Shown here: positions 17,648 through 27,092 of the stretch, in pieces | Layout: every line of letters begins with the position of its first letter | Position numbering within the stretch: the stretch's first letter is position 1 | From: an uncultured Pelagibacteraceae bacterium | GTDB lineage: Bacteria > Pseudomonadota > Alphaproteobacteria > Pelagibacterales > Pelagibacteraceae | Direction of reading: 5' to 3' | NCBI GenBank assembly: GCA_902604065.1 | Contig: CACKXF010000011.1 | Location: forward strand, 1 to 39,846 | DNA: 39,846 nucleotides | The notes under the pieces: generated by a model | What the model saw: only the letters and a program-made list of their open reading frames with translations | Database searches by the model: none | Told to the model about the DNA's origin: nothing | Program-made: the position numbers and the translations under genes

Positions 17648-19381
17648 TTACTTATCTTTTTTTTTAGTGCTTTTTCTTCCTAGTGCTTTTTCAAATATTC
17701 CTTTAAGGGTAGCGCCTGATTTGGTTGCACCTTCTCCAAATTTAGCTACTAAACTTTTCTCTTCATCTATCTGAGCCGCTTTGACGCTTAATTTAATCTT
17801 TCTTTTCTCAGTATCTAATTCTGTAATCTTTGCGTCTAGAGCATTACCAGGCGAAAAGACTTCTGGCCTTGCATCTGCAGAAGTTTTGGCTAAATCTGCC
17901 TTTTTAATAGAAACTATTAGTTTTTTTTCATTATCTATAGAAACCTTTACTCCTGTTTTCATTACTTCATGAACTCTGGTAGTAATAACATCGCCAACAT
18001 CTTTCTTATTTTCTTTAAACCAGTCTAGTGGGTCTTTGTCCAAGGCTCTTTTAGAAAATCTTATTTTTTCATCTTTAACTTCAATTACTTTTACTTCAAT
18101 CAAATCATTTTTTTTGTAAGAGTCTAAATTTTCTATTTTTTCATCAAAATTTAATTCTTTGTAGTGTAGCATCCCAACAAGCCCCGAGTCTAACTCGCCA
18201 AAAATTGCTTTGTCAGTAATATTTTTAATTTTAATTTTAACTTTTTTACCTACTGAGTCAGCTATTTTATTCCAAGGGTTTTCTAAAGTCTCTCTATAAG
18301 ATAGTGATATTCTCTTAGCTTCTTTATCAATATTTATTATTTTAACTTTTACGTTTTGTGAAGGTGATAAAACTTTACTAGGTTGAACATTTCGATTTTG
18401 CCAAGATAATTCACTGTTATGTATTAGCCCTTCAACCCCCTCCTCTAATTTGACAAATACACCATAGTCCATAAGTTTTGTGCAAGAACCATCATAAATT
18501 TCTCCAATCTTAAATTTTTTAGATAAATTTTCATAAGGATCTTCCGTTAAAGCTTTAATTGATGCTGACACTCTATTAGTTGTTTTGTCGATTTTTGTAA
18601 TTTTAACTTTAAGGCTTTGCCCAATTGTAACTAAGTCGGCAGGTTTCTTTACTCTTCCATAAGATAAATCACTTACATGCAAAAGAGCATCTATACCATC
18701 TATGTCTAAAAAAATTCCCCAATCAGTAGTAGCTTTAACTTTTGCATTTTCTACAATGTCACCTTCTTTTAAATTTTTAAGAGCTTCTTTTAGTTCGGCG
18801 TTTTTACTTTTTTCTAGCACTGCTCTTCTGCTAGTACAAACATTCCCTCTTTTTTTATCTATTCTAGTTGCAATCACTTTAATAGGTGTGTTCATAAGAT
18901 GATCTACTTTTTTAAGTGGTCGAACGTCTATCTGTGAAGAAGGCATAAAAGTCGGAAGGCCATCAACGTTACAAACATAGCCACCTTTAACTTTACCAGT
19001 AATTAATCCAGTAACTTCCTCTTGAGTTTCAAAAACTTTTTCCATTTTTTTCCAAGCAGCCATTCTTTTTGCTTTTTCTCGAGAAATCACTATCTCTCCT
19101 TTAAAGCTTTCAATTCTTTCTAAATAAACATCTACTTTTGAACCTACTTTTAATTTGTCAAAGTCTGAGTCATTTTTAAATTCTTCTATAGGTATCATTC
19201 CTTCCATTTTAGCTTTGCAATCTACGACTACAAAATTTTTGGTAATTTCAGTAACTACAGCTTTTATAATTTCGTTTTCTTTAAGTTTACGTTCTTTAAA
19301 ATCTTCATCTAATAAAGATTTAAATTCATCGTATTTAGGATTAGTTTCAGAAGGGTATTTTTGACCTAGTTCAGTTGCCAT
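17648..19381 (-). CDS. rpsA: 30S ribosomal protein S1
   Basis: Multiple S1 repeats (WGIFLDIDGIDALLHVSDLSYGR, YGVFVKLEEGVEGLIHNSELSW); aroA-cmk-rpsA-ihfB order. Confidence 0.96.
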   Translation of the reverse strand: MATELGQKYPSETNPKYDEFKSLLDEDFKERKLKENEIIKAVVTEITKNFVVVDCKAKMEGMIPIEEFKNDSDFDKLKVGSKVDVYLERIESFKGEIVISREKAKRMAAWKKMEKVFETQEEVTGLITGKVKGGYVCNVDGLPTFMPSSQIDVRPLKKVDHLMNTPIKVIATRIDKKRGNVCTSRRAVLEKSKNAELKEALKNLKEGDIVENAKVKATTDWGIFLDIDGIDALLHVSDLSYGRVKKPADLVTIGQSLKVKITKIDKTTNRVSASIKALTEDPYENLSKKFKIGEIYDGSCTKLMDYGVFVKLEEGVEGLIHNSELSWQNRNVQPSKVLSPSQNVKVKIINIDKEAKRISLSYRETLENPWNKIADSVGKKVKIKIKNITDKAIFGELDSGLVGMLHYKELNFDEKIENLDSYKKNDLIEVKVIEVKDEKIRFSKRALDKDPLDWFKENKKDVGDVITTRVHEVMKTGVKVSIDNEKKLIVSIKKADLAKTSADARPEVFSPGNALDAKITELDTEKRKIKLSVKAAQIDEEKSLVAKFGEGATKSGATLKGIFEKALGRKSTKKKDK

Positions 19382-20030
19382 ATTTATTTTTTATCACTCT
19401 ATCAATATGTTTCGACATTTTTTTAATCATTTCGTTTTTGTTTAATTTTCCGGTGTGGATTTCTAGCGCATCTCTATGTTTGAGTAAAGGGCTATGTTTT
19501 CTGTTTTTATCCCTTAAATTACGTGATTTTATTGACTTTTTCACCTCAAGTAGTTTTATTTTAGAATTGTATTTTTTTAATTCTTTATACCTTCTTTTTG
19601 CGGCAATATCTAAATCACAAGTGAAATAAAATTTTACATCCGCACCTGGCAGTATTTCAGTCGAAATATCTCTTCCTTCTATAATACATTTTCCATGTTT
19701 TCTAGAGAAGGCAATTTGATAATTCTTTAAAATATCTCTAATTTTTTTTATCTTTGCTATTTGAGATGTGTGATTAGAAACTCTTTGAGAGTTCAAGTTT
19801 ATTTTTTTTTGTATTTTACTTATATTTAATTTTTTAAATATTTTTTTTAGAAAAAGGATCTTGTTTTTTGGTTTTTTTTGAAGCAGAAGAAAACCAGCAT
19901 ATCTATATAACATTCCTGAAGATAAAAACTTCAATTTATATTTTTTTGAAATTAATTTAGCTCCAGTAGTTTTTCCACTAGCGGCTCCTCCATCACAACT
20001 AATAACTATTTTCATATTATTTTTTTTCAA
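19371..20030 (-). CDS. cmk: Cytidylate kinase
   Basis: VISCDGGAASGKTTGAKLISKKYKLKFLSSGMLYRYAG; IIEGRDISTEILPGADVKFYFTCD. Confidence 0.95.
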   Translation of the reverse strand: MKKNNMKIVISCDGGAASGKTTGAKLISKKYKLKFLSSGMLYRYAGFLLLQKKPKNKILFLKKIFKKLNISKIQKKINLNSQRVSNHTSQIAKIKKIRDILKNYQIAFSRKHGKCIIEGRDISTEILPGADVKFYFTCDLDIAAKRRYKELKKYNSKIKLLEVKKSIKSRNLRDKNRKHSPLLKHRDALEIHTGKLNKNEMIKKMSKHIDRVIKNKYGN

Positions 20031-21360
20031 ATTTTCCTCCTAAATTTTTTATTATTTTTAAAAAGTTAGGAGAAGAGGTGTTAACAGTCTCAAAATTATT
20101 TATTTGTGTTTTAGCGCCAGTAATTAAAGCTAATATTGAAGCCGACATACAAATTCTATGATCTCCTAAATCAGGTACTTTAATATTCTTCTGGGTTAAT
20201 ACCTTTTTATTACTTCCAAAGATTTTGAGATTTTTATTTTTATAAATGGAAGATATTCCTATTTGTTTAAGGACTTTTTGCATTTCTTTTACTCTGTCAC
20301 TTTCTTTATTTGATAAATCTTCTATGCCATAAAAATTTGAAACTCCGTTTATTAAAGCTGACATTACAAATAAAATTGGATATTCATCGGTAGTGTTTAA
20401 GTAATATTTTTTAGATGCATTTATGGGCTTTAACTTACTGCTCTTTACTATAATATCACCAACTTTCTCATTATTAATATTTTTTATATTTATAAAATTA
20501 ATTTTAGCTCCACTTTTTTTTAATAAAAGATAAAAGCCAATTCTTGTTGGGTTCAATCCGACATTTTGGATTTTTAATTGAGAACTACTTTTTAGTAAAG
20601 TTAAAGCAGTAAAAAACGCAGCCGAAGATGGATCTCCAGGAACCCTAATTTTAAACTTATTTAAATAATTTTTACCGATTACAGTTATTGATTTTTTTTG
20701 GGTAGTAACTATTTTAATCGTTTTTTTGTTTGCACTTAACATTTTCTCAGTATGGTCCCTACTATAGTTCTTTTCATTGATAATAGTTTCTCCATAAGAA
20801 TTTAAACCAGCAAGTATTACCGCACTTTTCAATTGAGCAGAAGTGCCCGATTGATAATTGATACCTACAGGATAATTAGAAGAAATAATTTTTAGTGGGA
20901 AAGTAAATTTATTTTTTGGATGAAACTCTGCTCCAAATTGATTCATCAGATCAATTAATTTTTTCATATTTCTTTTGTTAAGAGATTTATCACCCGATAG
21001 TGCAATTTTAATATTTGGTGTTGTAGAAAGAATTCCTATAATCAACCTAGCTAATGTTCCTGAATTACCAAGATTTAACCTTCTCAAATTTTTTACTCGT
21101 AAAGACCCTAGACCTTTTCCATAAATTTCATATTTTTTATTTTTTTTCTTTAAAATTTTGATCCCTAAACTTTTTAAACAATTTATTGTTGAATATACAT
21201 CTTCTGACTCCAAAATATTTTCAGCGATTGATATACCTTGACTTATAGAACCAATCAAAAAAGATCTTATAGAAATAGATTTATCACTGTCTACTACAAT
21301 TGCTTTTTTAAAATTACCAATAGGTTGTGAGATGATTAAAGAAAATTTTTTTGAACTCAT
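20017..21360 (-). CDS. aroA: 3-phosphoshikimate 1-carboxyvinyltransferase (EPSP synthase)
   Basis: DSDKSISIRSFLIG, LGNSGTLARLIIG, SAQLKSAVILAGL, VPGDPSSAAFFTA, DEYPILFVMSAL, DHRICMSASI. Confidence 0.96.
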   Translation of the reverse strand: MSSKKFSLIISQPIGNFKKAIVVDSDKSISIRSFLIGSISQGISIAENILESEDVYSTINCLKSLGIKILKKKNKKYEIYGKGLGSLRVKNLRRLNLGNSGTLARLIIGILSTTPNIKIALSGDKSLNKRNMKKLIDLMNQFGAEFHPKNKFTFPLKIISSNYPVGINYQSGTSAQLKSAVILAGLNSYGETIINEKNYSRDHTEKMLSANKKTIKIVTTQKKSITVIGKNYLNKFKIRVPGDPSSAAFFTALTLLKSSSQLKIQNVGLNPTRIGFYLLLKKSGAKINFINIKNINNEKVGDIIVKSSKLKPINASKKYYLNTTDEYPILFVMSALINGVSNFYGIEDLSNKESDRVKEMQKVLKQIGISSIYKNKNLKIFGSNKKVLTQKNIKVPDLGDHRICMSASILALITGAKTQINNFETVNTSSPNFLKIIKNLGGKFEKK

Positions 21361-22121
21361 TAATTTGAAGAGTACTGATTTCCAAAATATAATTGTATAG
21401 CTTTCGATGATTTTAATATTTCATTAGGAGTACCTTGAGCTATAATCGATTGTTCGCCTAAAACATAAGCTCTATCTACAACATCAAATAAATTTCTCAC
21501 TTGGTGATCTGTTATTAAAATTGAGCAACCGTAAGATTGAATTTTTAATATATATTTTTGGATATCTTGAACAACTATTGGATCTAATGCTGCCATAGGC
21601 TCATCCAACAAAATGACTTTTGGTTTGTTAATCATTATTCTTGCCATCATAAGCCTTCTAACTTCCCCTCCGGATAGTACGTTACTATTTAGCGTTCTTA
21701 AATGTTGTAAATTAAATTCATCAAGGAGTTTTTCAGTAATTCTTCTTTGCTCTTCAGAACTTTTAATTGATAGTTGGCAAATGCCTAACAAGTTATCGTA
21801 AACAGACATGTTAAAAACACTTCTTTGTTGACTAAGATAGCCTAATCCCAACTTTGCTCTTTCATGTATAGGAATTTCCGAAATATCTTTGTTGCCAATA
21901 ATTATTTTGCCTTTATCAGCCATGTACTGGCCAATTATTATATTATATAAAGTAGATTTTCCGGATCCATTAGGACCCAGCAAGCCTACAATTTCTCCTG
22001 GGTGCATCTCAATAGAAATTTTTTTCAAGATAGGTCTTCCATCAAATGATTTACTAATTTCTTTTAATTCAAAGATGGGTTTATTCTTTTTGAATTTTAT
22101 TATTCTAAATCCTTTTTTCAT
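21360..22121 (-). CDS. lptB: LPS export ABC transporter ATP-binding protein
   Basis: GLLGPNGSGKSTLYNII, YLSQQRSVF, LSGGEVRRLMMARIM, ILLDEPMAALDPIVV. Confidence 0.95.
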   Translation of the reverse strand: MKKGFRIIKFKKNKPIFELKEISKSFDGRPILKKISIEMHPGEIVGLLGPNGSGKSTLYNIIIGQYMADKGKIIIGNKDISEIPIHERAKLGLGYLSQQRSVFNMSVYDNLLGICQLSIKSSEEQRRITEKLLDEFNLQHLRTLNSNVLSGGEVRRLMMARIMINKPKVILLDEPMAALDPIVVQDIQKYILKIQSYGCSILITDHQVRNLFDVVDRAYVLGEQSIIAQGTPNEILKSSKAIQLYFGNQYSSN

Positions 22122-22708
22122 TTGTTTAAATTTATCTTAACCTGTTCACTATTATTCATTAAAAAATTAACTGATTGTTTTTCAAGATCTAATTCTAAAA
22201 CATCGCTCTCAAAAGTTCCATCTAAACTTTCACCTTCAACATTTCCATAAACATTTATCATTCTTTTTGAGTTGAAATAATCCAAATTATCAGAAAATAT
22301 TTTATTAGTATCTTGAATAACTTTTACATTCTCTCTAAATTCCATATCATTTGATATATTATTATATTTACCGTTATCTCCGTAAATATTGAGTATCTTT
22401 CCGTTTTTAAAATAAAATATTGCATTCATATTTACCATATTGATGAGCTCTGGATTTTGTTCATCAAAAGAAGCAAACTGAGATTTCAAAACATATCTAT
22501 TTCCATTTACGTCGATCCCTTTGTATTCTACATCTTCAAAATAGTTTGAAGTCGTATCTTCCTCATTAGATTCGATTAATTTATTATTAACCAATTCTGA
22601 GTCTTGGTTTTTAATATTTTTATAATAATAAACAAAATAAAAAATAGTTATTGCAAGTAAGAACAGAAAGCTCTGGATAGCAATTAATTTTCTTTTTCTT
22701 TTGCTCAT
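22118..22708 (-). CDS. lptC: LPS export periplasmic protein LptC
   Basis: One N-terminal TM, LptC/YrbK-type beta-rich domain (YVLKSQFASFDE... YGDNGKYN... FRENVKV), between kdsD and lptB. Confidence 0.82.
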   Translation of the reverse strand: MSKRKRKLIAIQSFLFLLAITIFYFVYYYKNIKNQDSELVNNKLIESNEEDTTSNYFEDVEYKGIDVNGNRYVLKSQFASFDEQNPELINMVNMNAIFYFKNGKILNIYGDNGKYNNISNDMEFRENVKVIQDTNKIFSDNLDYFNSKRMINVYGNVEGESLDGTFESDVLELDLEKQSVNFLMNNSEQVKINLNK

Positions 22709-23688
22709 TTTATTCCAAATTGTAAAATTGAATGAATATGAACTATACCCTTTAAATCAGCATGCTTTTTGTTTGTAGAGTAACTTTTTTCTGAAGTAAC
22801 TAGTAAACTAGTTATTTTTCTATTGTTCATAATTGACAAAGCTTTAGAGGCAGTAGATGTTTCTGAAATAAATAATGGTTTAGGATTCATATAAGTTTTT
22901 AAACTCTCTTTTTTTAAATTATACCTCAAACTTCTTCTTGCATCCCCATCAGTTAAAATTCCTTTTACTTTTTTCTTATCCATTACTATGGCTACACCAA
23001 GTTTATGTTTAGTAATTTTATTTGATGCTTCTTTTAAACTACTCTTAATATTAATTTTAGGCACTTTTGATCCTGAAACCATTATATCTTTTACCAACAA
23101 AAGTGTTTGGCCAATGTTTCCCCCTGGATGATATACTTTAAATCTTTCTTTTGAAAATTTTATTTTATTCATCAAAGCTACAGCCAAACAATCCCCTAAT
23201 AGTAAAGTAATACTAGTGCTAGTTGTTGGCACCATACCAGTTGGATCAGACTCTTTTACTTTAGGAATTAAAATTTTGATATCACTAGCTTTAATTAAAA
23301 TACTATCTGGCTTAGAGGCGATACCTATAACTTTAATATTAAATCTATTAGCATACCGCAGCATATTAGAAAGTTCTGTAGTGTTCCCTGAGTAAGAGAA
23401 AACCAGAAGAAGGTCTCTCTTATCAATTTGTCCAAGGTCCCCGTGGTTTGCTTCACTTGGGCTTAAAAAGAAAGACGATATTCCTACAGAAGATAACGTT
23501 GAAGAAATTTTTCTTGCTATTAAACCTGATTTTCCTACGCCAGCACAAATTACTTTTCCTTTACAATTGTAGATAGAATCAACGGCCTTAATAAAAGAGG
23601 AGTTAAAGACCTTATTTATTTTTTTTAATTCAGAAATTTGCTTTGAAGCAGAGTCTTTTGCTAATTTTATATAATTTTTTTTTTTCAT
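22705..23688 (-). CDS. kdsD: Arabinose-5-phosphate isomerase (KdsD/KpsF), SIS plus CBS domains
   Basis: GVGKSGLIARKISSTLSSVGISSFFLSPSEANHGDLG, SYSGNTTEL, PTTSTSITLLLGDCLAVAL, CBS region. Confidence 0.94.
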   Translation of the reverse strand: MKKKNYIKLAKDSASKQISELKKINKVFNSSFIKAVDSIYNCKGKVICAGVGKSGLIARKISSTLSSVGISSFFLSPSEANHGDLGQIDKRDLLLVFSYSGNTTELSNMLRYANRFNIKVIGIASKPDSILIKASDIKILIPKVKESDPTGMVPTTSTSITLLLGDCLAVALMNKIKFSKERFKVYHPGGNIGQTLLLVKDIMVSGSKVPKINIKSSLKEASNKITKHKLGVAIVMDKKKVKGILTDGDARRSLRYNLKKESLKTYMNPKPLFISETSTASKALSIMNNRKITSLLVTSEKSYSTNKKHADLKGIVHIHSILQFGIK

Positions 23689-24314
23689 TAGTGCTCAAAT
23701 ACATCAAACTTGAATCCATTTTGATCAAGCTCAATTCTTGTATCTAAAAAGTTTATACATCTATTATAAATATCTATTCTATTTTCTCTTATAAGCATTT
23801 TTTCTAATTGAGATTTTATCTTGTGTAAATAAATTACATCATTAGCAGCGTACTCTAGTTGCTTATCCGAGAGCTCATTAATATCTTTATTCCAGTCTGA
23901 GCTACCTTGTCTTTTGTCTAAAGATTTATTGCAAAATTCGTAAACTAAATTTTTTAAACCATGTTGATCAGTGTATGTCCTTACTACTTTAGAGGCAATT
24001 TTTGTATCGAAGATATTCTTTATTTTGCATTTTAAAAAATATTCAAGAGCATTTTTATCAAATCTCAAAAAATGCCCAATTTTTATAATTTTACGATTTT
24101 CTAGTACTGAAACTAAATTAGGTGACTTATAGTTTTTTCTATCTGGTTGAATTATATATACTTCTCCATCTTCTCCACATATTTGAATTAGACTCAACTT
24201 ATCTCTTTCCGGGATTTGTAGGCCAGTAGCTTCTGTATCTATAGCAACACTCTCTTTAAATGAATTAGCTATTTCGGGAGTAATGTCACCTTTCAATCTA
24301 TGAATTTTTACCAT
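23688..24314 (-). CDS. Ribonuclease D-like 3'-5' exonuclease, no HRDC domain visible
   Basis: VAIDTEATGLQIPERDKLSLIQI; KIGHFLRFDKNAL; DTKIASKVVRTY; QLEYAANDVIYLHKI. Confidence 0.9.
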   Translation of the reverse strand: MVKIHRLKGDITPEIANSFKESVAIDTEATGLQIPERDKLSLIQICGEDGEVYIIQPDRKNYKSPNLVSVLENRKIIKIGHFLRFDKNALEYFLKCKIKNIFDTKIASKVVRTYTDQHGLKNLVYEFCNKSLDKRQGSSDWNKDINELSDKQLEYAANDVIYLHKIKSQLEKMLIRENRIDIYNRCINFLDTRIELDQNGFKFDVFEH

Positions 24315-24328
24315 ATTATCTAACTACC

Positions 24329-25276
24329 ATGAACAATTACCCAATAGCAACAATCCTTGGTGGTGGTGGATTTATAGGACGATATCTTGTTCGAAATTTG
24401 ACGAATAAACACTATAGGTGCATCATTCCTACAAGAAAGGCCTTTCAAAAGGGCTATCTAAAGACACAAGCTACACCAGGCGCTATAGAGTTGATTGATT
24501 TCAATGCAAAAAATTTTGATAAAATAGAGGAAGCTATCAGCAATTCCGACGTAGTAATTAATCTAATAGGAATATTGTTTGAAAACAGAAAGCAAAAATT
24601 TACAAAAATTCATTCAGATATCCCAGATATCATTTCAAGATTATGCGAGAAGTATAAAGTAAAAAAATATATTCATGTTTCTGCAATAGGAGCCAACAAA
24701 GATTCAAAATCTGCATATCAAAGATCTAAATTTGCCGGAGAAGAAAAATCTCTAATAAACTTTAAAAACACAGTTATTATAAGACCAAGTGTTGTATGTG
24801 GACCTGAAGATAACTTTACAAATTTATTTTCAAAATTAAGTTTTTCACCAGTAATTCCAATTGTGGGAATAAATTACAAATTTCAACCGATAATGGTAAC
24901 GGATGTAGCTGATGCTATTGTTAAAGCTATACAAACAAAAAAGAACGAGGGTAAAATTTACGAGATAGGTGGTCCCACAGTAATAAGTTTCGGTGATATG
25001 GTAAAATCTATAATGAAAACTATTAATAAAAAAAGATTTGTTATAGAGATGCCTATGACTATAGCCAAAATACAAAGTTCAATTTTAAGCTTATTACCAA
25101 TCCCGCCAGTCTTAACGAGAGATCAGTGCGAAATTTTATCAGAAGCTGATAACGTTGTTTCAAATAAAGAGCTTACAATTAGTGATTTAGAGATAAAGCC
25201 AAAAGATGTTGAACAAGCTATGGAAAAATGGTTGTGGCGTTATCGTGATGGAGGGCAATTCGCAAAAGCAAAATGA
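24329..25276 (+). CDS. Complex I NDUFA9-like NAD(P)-binding epimerase/SDR family protein
   Basis: ATILGGGGFIGRYLVRNL; YIHVSAIGANKDSKSAYQRSKFAGE; PSVVCGPEDNFTN; EIGGP. Confidence 0.9.
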   Translation: MNNYPIATILGGGGFIGRYLVRNLTNKHYRCIIPTRKAFQKGYLKTQATPGAIELIDFNAKNFDKIEEAISNSDVVINLIGILFENRKQKFTKIHSDIPDIISRLCEKYKVKKYIHVSAIGANKDSKSAYQRSKFAGEEKSLINFKNTVIIRPSVVCGPEDNFTNLFSKLSFSPVIPIVGINYKFQPIMVTDVADAIVKAIQTKKNEGKIYEIGGPTVISFGDMVKSIMKTINKKRFVIEMPMTIAKIQSSILSLLPIPPVLTRDQCEILSEADNVVSNKELTISDLEIKPKDVEQAMEKWLWRYRDGGQFAKAK

Positions 25277-25620
25277 AGAGTTTAAGTTTATTTTCAGGTT
25301 ATATTTTTTTAATTCTAGCCATTGCTAGCGGGATACTTTCAAACGGTTTTTTAAAAACAACTGCAGGTTTTACTAAATTTAACCCGACTTTATTTTGCAT
25401 CTTAAGCATAATTTTTTGTATTTTCTGTTTATCAAAAGCTATGTCAGTAATTCCTGTAGGATTTACTTATGCAACTTACGGAGCACTCACTATTACAGCA
25501 GTAACGTTATTTGGTATTTTTAAATATCAACAAACCCCAAACATTTATGGAATACTAGGAATAGGATTTATTGTTGTTGGAGTTATTCTCTTAAACACTT
25601 TAGGAAAACTTAAATCATGA
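25273..25620 (+). CDS. Small multidrug resistance (EmrE/SMR) family protein
   Basis: 115 aa, four hydrophobic segments; AIASGILSNGFLKTTAGFTKFNPT; IPVGFTYATYGALTITAV. Confidence 0.88.
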   Translation: MKSLSLFSGYIFLILAIASGILSNGFLKTTAGFTKFNPTLFCILSIIFCIFCLSKAMSVIPVGFTYATYGALTITAVTLFGIFKYQQTPNIYGILGIGFIVVGVILLNTLGKLKS

Positions 25621-25847
25621 TGACATTATTATTTTTATCGTTAGCTGTAATTATTGCAATCGTTGTTATTCTAGTTTCTGCAAAATTTATCAAAGCTGGA
25701 TTTGATGCTAGAGGCGAAGTAAAAGAGCAGCAAAGAAATGAAAATGTTAGTCAAGAAGATGAGGAGATTTTAGACAAGTTAAAAGATAAAAATTTATCTC
25801 CTGAAGATCTTAAAAAAATTTATGAAGATCTCCAGAAGAAAAAATAG
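25617..25847 (+). CDS. Small hypothetical protein with N-terminal TM and charged tail
   Basis: 76 aa; start overlaps the SMR stop by 4 nt (ATGA). Confidence 0.65.
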   Translation: MMTLLFLSLAVIIAIVVILVSAKFIKAGFDARGEVKEQQRNENVSQEDEEILDKLKDKNLSPEDLKKIYEDLQKKK

Positions 25848-25856
25848 TTTTACTAA

Positions 25857-26825
25857 TTAATATAATCCCTTAGGAATTATAAAGTAATGAATTGCTAGCA
25901 CAATTGCCACTGAAACACTTAAGCCAAATATCATTTTCACAAAGTCTTTTCCTATGAGTGGAAACACATATTTGAATTTATAGTCTTTATTCATTGTAGA
26001 AATTGCTAGTTCTCTTCCACACAACAATCCAACAAATACCCATGTTGTTGACATTGGAAGATCATTTAATTCTTTAAAATAGAATAATACTGCAGCATAA
26101 ATAACGTTTATTATTGTTGCTGATCTAGCGTACCTTGTACCAGTTTTTTCTAAGACCACTTTATGTATTGGACCACCTCTAATGTAGAAGATGTAAAAAA
26201 GTAAGGCTGTAAAATATGCCAATACAATTAAAAGTAATGAAATATCTAATTGTCTAGGTAAGTATACAGCAATGTTTGCAACATCATGTGATAACCAGAC
26301 CCACCATAACCAGCCGGATGATACCCAAACTGAATTACGCCAAAATGCAATCCATTTTTCACCTTTAACTTCATCTAATTTTTCATTTATGAATTTTGAA
26401 ACTGCTATCCAGCAGAAGTAAGCAACTGTTGCTGCTATACCATAACCTACAATACTTTTTACAAGCATTTTCTCTAAAACTATTGTTGAGGCAAATGCAG
26501 ATAAAACTAAAAAAGTTGTAGATACAGGAATACCAATTTTTGTTAGTAGCAATAGAATTGCCGGAGCAACTGCGTGGTACCATTGTATTTCTTGGAAAGG
26601 TATTCTAGTTAGTCTTCCATAAGAAATATCTCCATCATAACTGTACCAACCCCAAGTTATTGCAACAATCATTACTAGTGATGCAGTACTTGCTAGTGTG
26701 TACCATTTGAACCATTTTTGCTTTGAAGCAATAAACGTTCCAAGTGTTTGTATAGAGTCATTAGCGATTACACTGTAACCTGCTAAACCGAACCCTATAA
26801 TCGTGTATATTAACGTAAGTTCCAT
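25857..26825 (-). CDS. Divergent PiT (phosphate permease/SLC20)-like membrane protein
   Basis: Two copies of PiT-like motif pairs: ANDSIQTLGTF..IPVSTTFLV and SHDVANIAVYL..LPMSTTWVFVGLLCGRE; multiple TMs. Confidence 0.65.
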   Translation of the reverse strand: MELTLIYTIIGFGLAGYSVIANDSIQTLGTFIASKQKWFKWYTLASTASLVMIVAITWGWYSYDGDISYGRLTRIPFQEIQWYHAVAPAILLLLTKIGIPVSTTFLVLSAFASTIVLEKMLVKSIVGYGIAATVAYFCWIAVSKFINEKLDEVKGEKWIAFWRNSVWVSSGWLWWVWLSHDVANIAVYLPRQLDISLLLIVLAYFTALLFYIFYIRGGPIHKVVLEKTGTRYARSATIINVIYAAVLFYFKELNDLPMSTTWVFVGLLCGRELAISTMNKDYKFKYVFPLIGKDFVKMIFGLSVSVAIVLAIHYFIIPKGLY

Positions 26826-27092
26826 ATTATTTCCTTTTTGTCATTTTTTTATTGTTATTCTTGACGTCCGAATCATCTTTCATGAATTAATTTTATAACT
26901 TATTAGAAAACTTTATCTATTAAAGAATTTATTTATTTTTTTTTGGAAAGGGCCTTGGATCGTTTATAAAAATTTTTTGACATAATGCAAACTTATTTTC
27001 TGTAAAATTAAAAATTACCTTAACAAATTAAATAACATTATATTTCAATAAATTAATTTTAAAAAAATGTTTCACACGTTCATTTCACAAGG

